From an uncultured Ruminococcus sp. (GTDB lineage: Bacteria; Bacillota; Clostridia; Oscillospirales; Ruminococcaceae): a stretch of DNA of 52,618 nucleotides. The position numbers and the translations under genes are program-made. The stretch spans positions 1 to 52,618 of the forward strand of contig UQQA01000005.1 of assembly GCA_900543105.1 (NCBI GenBank), read 5' to 3'. The notes under the pieces are model-generated. The model ran no database searches. It had not been told where the DNA came from and saw only the letters and a program-made list of their open reading frames with translations. This document shows positions 49,644 to 52,618 of the stretch, in pieces (position 1 is the first letter of the stretch; the number at the start of each line of letters is the position of its first letter).

Positions 49644-50678
49644 ATGGATATGAAGACTTTTTTGCAGTTTCAGCGGCTGCCTTATGAGGCTAAAGTATCA
49701 CACGCCGCTCAAATGGTCAAGGATTTTTATAATACAATTACATCGCCCGTGGGGGAATATAATGCCAATTGTCATGTTTCGGTCGGAGGGCTTGACAGCA
49801 TCACTTTGCTTTGTTTCTTACGGAGCATAGGCATTGACGTGCCGGCGATATCTGTATCGATCTTGGAGGATAAGGGCAATCAGGAGATACATAGGCAGCT
49901 TGGAGTAATCAGTATTAAACCGTATATGTCAAAAACGGCAGTGTTACAAAATTTGGGCTTTCCTGTCGTATCGAAAGCCAAGGCAAACAAGATAGAGTAT
50001 TTGCTTACGCCAAACAGCGATAAGCAAACATTCATACACGCTATCATGACAGGCGATATGGGTGAGCAGGGACACTTCCAGCATTGCGATAAAATAAAGC
50101 TCCCGGAAAAATGGATAAAGCTTTTTGGCTACAATTACCGCACACATCGTCCGGACTTACATTTTAGCAAACCGCCCGAATTTAAGGTATCAAACAAATG
50201 CTGCTTGTATATGAAAGAAAAACCCTGCGATGATTGGGCTAAAGAACATAACAGCTATCCTTACTTGGGGCTTATGGCTTCCGAGGGCGGACAGAGAGAA
50301 AAGGCTCTTATAAAAAACGGCTGCAATTACTACGGCAAGAATACTATCAGATCGTGCCCTTTTGCGATATTCACAAGGCAGGATTTATTACAGCTGGCAC
50401 TTGATCTTGATGTACCGATTCCAAGAGCATACGGCGAGATCAAGCGTAAAGATGATGGTACACTCTATACAACGAGAGCACAGCGGACAGGGTGCTCGAT
50501 GTGCGGCTTTGGAATACACATGGAAAAAAGACCGCATCGGTTTGACCGTCTCCGAGAAGATAATCCCGCAGAATGGCACTATTGGATGTACGAATGCTGT
50601 ACCGACAGTGATGGTCAAAAATATGGCTGGGGACGTGTTTTGGACTACATCGGCGTTTCGTGGGAAGATGAAGTATAA
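49644..50678 (+). CDS. PP-loop PAPS-reductase-family protein (IbrA/DndC-like)
   Basis: 344 residues. N-terminal PP-loop ATPase pattern, here VSVGGLDSI (45-53) in place of SGGKDS, followed by GLMASEGGQREKAL and Cys pairs (CCLYMKEKPC and GCSMCGFG) that may bind a metal cluster. Members of this family in phages and islands are related to DndC and IbrA, sulfur-transfer or nucleotide-modifying proteins, not true sulfate reducers. It lies 19 bases before a ParB-domain gene. The pairing PAPS-reductase-like plus ParB is also seen in IbrA/IbrB. Confidence 0.8.
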   Translation: MDMKTFLQFQRLPYEAKVSHAAQMVKDFYNTITSPVGEYNANCHVSVGGLDSITLLCFLRSIGIDVPAISVSILEDKGNQEIHRQLGVISIKPYMSKTAVLQNLGFPVVSKAKANKIEYLLTPNSDKQTFIHAIMTGDMGEQGHFQHCDKIKLPEKWIKLFGYNYRTHRPDLHFSKPPEFKVSNKCCLYMKEKPCDDWAKEHNSYPYLGLMASEGGQREKALIKNGCNYYGKNTIRSCPFAIFTRQDLLQLALDLDVPIPRAYGEIKRKDDGTLYTTRAQRTGCSMCGFGIHMEKRPHRFDRLREDNPAEWHYWMYECCTDSDGQKYGWGRVLDYIGVSWEDEV

Positions 50679-50697
50679 ACAAGGAGGATAAAACTAT

Positions 50698-52206
50698 ATG
50701 ATTGATACACATATAAACATAGCAGATATTAAGCTTGCGCCAAGACTGTACAGATTCTGTGAACGTGACAACATCAAGACAGTCGGCGACTTTTTAAGCA
50801 AATACGAAGAACTCAGAGAATTATCGCAGGAGTCGGTGGATAAGATTATGGAGGCAATTAATGATCTTAAAGACGATGAACGCATCATCGAGTACATAAG
50901 CGTTGACAAGATCAAGCCGCACCCTGACAATCCACGCAAGGACGTTGGGGACGTTGCAGAGCTTGCCGAGAGCGTCAAACAAAATGGCATTATGCAAAAT
51001 CTTACCGTTATCCCAACTGACAGCGGCGAGTATATGGCGCTTATCGGACACAGGCGGCTTGCGGCGGCAAAGGCGGCAGGACTTGACAAAGTGCCTTGCG
51101 TTGTAGTCGGCAATCTGAGCCGCTCGGAACAGGTATCGATAATGCTCGCCGAGAATATGCAGCGCTCTGACCTTACAGTAATGGAGCAGGTTGACGGTAT
51201 GCAGATGATGCTCGACCTTGGCGATACTGTAAGCACCATTGTCAAAAAAACGGGTATGTCAGAGACGACCGTCCGCCGCCGTCTGAGCCTTGCGGAGTAT
51301 AACCGCGATGAGGTCAAGGCATCTATTGAGCGCGGTGCTACTCTTGCCGATTATGACAATATCAAAAAGATAAGAGATAAGGACAAGCGCAACAAGCTTG
51401 TCGGGCTTATCGGCACGGCAAATTATACATGGCAATTAAAAAGTGCGCTTGACAGTCAAAAAAGCGAGGATTTCAAGCGGCAGGTAATTGACTTTTTACA
51501 GCCGTATGCCAAGCCTGTCGATGATGTATCCGGTATGCATTATATCTGCTGCTATTACTCCAGTGCATCATCAGCAGATCTGAAATTGCCCGAAAAATAT
51601 GATAATAGCCGCAACTATTATTACATAGAAAAAGGATACGGAGTGGAATTATATACCGACTATACCGCCGCCGAGCGTGAGGCAATGGATCAGCGCAAAG
51701 TTGCATCGGAGCAGGTACAGCAAAAAGCCGCCGAGCGCAGAGAGCGTGCTCACAGGCTTGATACAATTTGTGAGGATATGCGAAAATCACGCATTGACTT
51801 TATGCGCAGTTTCAAGGGCTTGCCGCAGGAAAAAGCAGTGGACAAGCTCTGTGTTATATATGATATCAACAGCATTGTAACAAGCGTTGCCAACTCCGAG
51901 GACGGTTATACAGAGAGCTTTAAGCCTGCCGATATAATGAGGGACTTATACCCCGACCAAAAGCCAACCGAGGTGATTGGCAACAATGCGATGATATCGC
52001 CCGACAAACAGCTTATTGTAACTCTGCTTGCAATAATAGATGCGTTTGACGATATAACGGCGCACACTTGGCAGGCTGATTATGAGTACAACGCCAACTT
52101 GACAGGCACATACAAGGTGCTTGCCTTGCTCGGATATCAGATATCCGATGTAGAGAGATCTATTTTAGACGGTACACATGAGCTGTATTATAAGGAGGAT
52201 AGATAA
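50698..52206 (+). CDS. ParB/Srx-domain protein with alpha-CTD-like N-terminus
   Basis: 502 residues. ParB N-terminal domain (about 63-165) with VAELAESVKQNGIMQNL, GHRRLAAAK and AENMQRSDL, then a helix-turn-helix (about 178-199) and a long C-terminal region. Before the ParB domain, residues about 7-55 (IADIKLAPRLYRFCERDNIKTVGDFL) resemble the RNA polymerase alpha C-terminal domain. The GERR-type CTPase motif is GHRR. AGGAGG precedes the ATG. It may regulate transcription or partition, or work with the neighbouring PP-loop protein. Confidence 0.85.
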   Translation: MIDTHINIADIKLAPRLYRFCERDNIKTVGDFLSKYEELRELSQESVDKIMEAINDLKDDERIIEYISVDKIKPHPDNPRKDVGDVAELAESVKQNGIMQNLTVIPTDSGEYMALIGHRRLAAAKAAGLDKVPCVVVGNLSRSEQVSIMLAENMQRSDLTVMEQVDGMQMMLDLGDTVSTIVKKTGMSETTVRRRLSLAEYNRDEVKASIERGATLADYDNIKKIRDKDKRNKLVGLIGTANYTWQLKSALDSQKSEDFKRQVIDFLQPYAKPVDDVSGMHYICCYYSSASSADLKLPEKYDNSRNYYYIEKGYGVELYTDYTAAEREAMDQRKVASEQVQQKAAERRERAHRLDTICEDMRKSRIDFMRSFKGLPQEKAVDKLCVIYDINSIVTSVANSEDGYTESFKPADIMRDLYPDQKPTEVIGNNAMISPDKQLIVTLLAIIDAFDDITAHTWQADYEYNANLTGTYKVLALLGYQISDVERSILDGTHELYYKEDR

Positions 52207-52207
52207 A

Positions 52208-52324
52208 GTGGGAATCAAAGAAAGTTTTGCAAGCTCTCCTATAAATGGTACTTTCGTTAATGAAAGCAGTATCAACAAAAAAAACAATGATTATGAAAAA
52301 GCGGATAACAACAATAAAACCTAA
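52208..52324 (+). CDS. 38-residue ORF, GTG start
   Basis: GTG start with AAGGAGG upstream. Low-complexity Asn/Lys/Ser sequence without a known domain. It overlaps the zinc-ribbon ORF, so one of the two may not be real. Confidence 0.4.
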   Translation: MGIKESFASSPINGTFVNESSINKKNNDYEKADNNNKT

Positions 52325-52427
52325 ATGCTCCGAATGTGGACATTACGGATATGACGAGGACGATATAACACCGTATTGTCCCAACTGCGGAGCAAAAATG
52401 GATGAGGACGGTGAGGAAAATGGCTGA
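52293..52427 (+). CDS. 44-residue zinc-ribbon protein
   Basis: Two CxxC pairs (CSECG and CPNCG) and an acidic tail. It is a typical small phage zinc ribbon. No clear ribosome site; probably translated by coupling. It overlaps the next gene by 8 bases. Confidence 0.55.
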   Translation: MKKRITTIKPKCSECGHYGYDEDDITPYCPNCGAKMDEDGEENG

Positions 52428-52618
52428 AAAAGTAACGTGCTACGTTTGCGGCGAATCATCAATATTTGAGGGTACGATGAGTACAAATAAGCGTCTTAAC
52501 TATATGTGTCCCGACTGCAAGGACAGTAAGAGCAAACAGCTTAATCGCATTTTCACAAAAGATACAGTTTTCCTTGTTTGTAAATGGTACAACGAGGGTA
52601 TGACGATCCCAAAGATCG
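52420..52618 (+). CDS. Zinc-ribbon protein, cut by window end (partial)
   Basis: Start at 52420 with GAGGAA upstream; two CxxC motifs (CYVCG and CPDC). The sequence continues past the window (FLVCKWYNEGMTI), so the element is longer than the visible 10.4 kb. Confidence 0.6.
   Translation, partial: MAEKVTCYVCGESSIFEGTMSTNKRLNYMCPDCKDSKSKQLNRIFTKDTVFLVCKWYNEGMTIPKI

Noticed and set aside
42184..52618. Element as a complete prophage
   Set aside because: No capsid, tail or lysis genes are visible within the window, so whether it is a phage or another mobile element cannot be decided.

Overview
The window looks like chromosomal DNA of a low-to-medium GC, spore-forming Firmicute of the Ruminococcus/Oscillospiraceae type. 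The gene orders miaB-ylbF/ymcA-mutS-mutL-miaA-hfq and ylmE-sepF-ylmH-divIVA-ileS-lspA-rluD are classic Firmicute neighbourhoods. A cotJABC spore-coat operon, AGGAGG ribosome binding sites throughout and TTGACA-17-TATAAT promoters agree with this. No rRNA, tRNA or CRISPR array was seen, and no stretch longer than about 300 bases lacks a gene.

Region 1 (1-4000, + strand): tail of hisD, then hisC-hisB-hisH-hisF-hisI-hisE, tightly packed. hisA is not in the run. Region 2 (4159-4980): a very cysteine-rich conserved protein. Region 3 (5100-15049): miaB, a YlbF/YmcA-family protein, mutS, mutL, miaA and hfq, then a membrane-anchored adaptor-like protein and the PLP-homeostasis gene yggS/ylmE. Region 4 (15066-21310): sepF, ylmH, divIVA, ileS, lspA and rluD, covering septum/pole organisation and translation. 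Region 5 (21321-26045): a Cof-type phosphatase, a transketolase split into two genes, and ligA.

Region 6 (26170-28557, - strand): padR-DUF1700-DUF4097-pspC, an envelope-stress-type operon with a consensus promoter inside a probable PadR operator. A roughly 110-nt palindromic element sits between ligA and this operon. Region 7 (28644-36338): an ABC-F protein, then leucine/branched-chain genes (leuC-leuD-leuB, a divergent LysR regulator, ilvB). Region 8 (36611-41429): an integral membrane protein, an EAL-like/HDOD protein, a HAD phosphatase overlapping an NYN/LOTUS-type RNase-like gene, and a secreted GH25 lysozyme with two Big2 domains.

Region 9 (41623-52618): cotJA and cotJB are intact, but cotJC is cut off after about 33 native codons. 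The sequence then becomes a mobile element that runs past the window end (more than 10.4 kb inside the window). It starts with a leftward large serine integrase, a 52-codon ORF, an ImmA/IrrE protease and a cI-like repressor. A divergent control region with five copies of one 17-bp operator follows, then a rightward early operon: Cro-like protein, many small proteins, a replication-like protein, a PP-loop PAPS-reductase-family protein paired with a ParB protein carrying an alpha-CTD-like head, and small zinc-ribbon proteins. The element has split a mother-cell spore-coat gene at the point where its own integrase is encoded, so it is a candidate for a skin-like, developmentally excised element.
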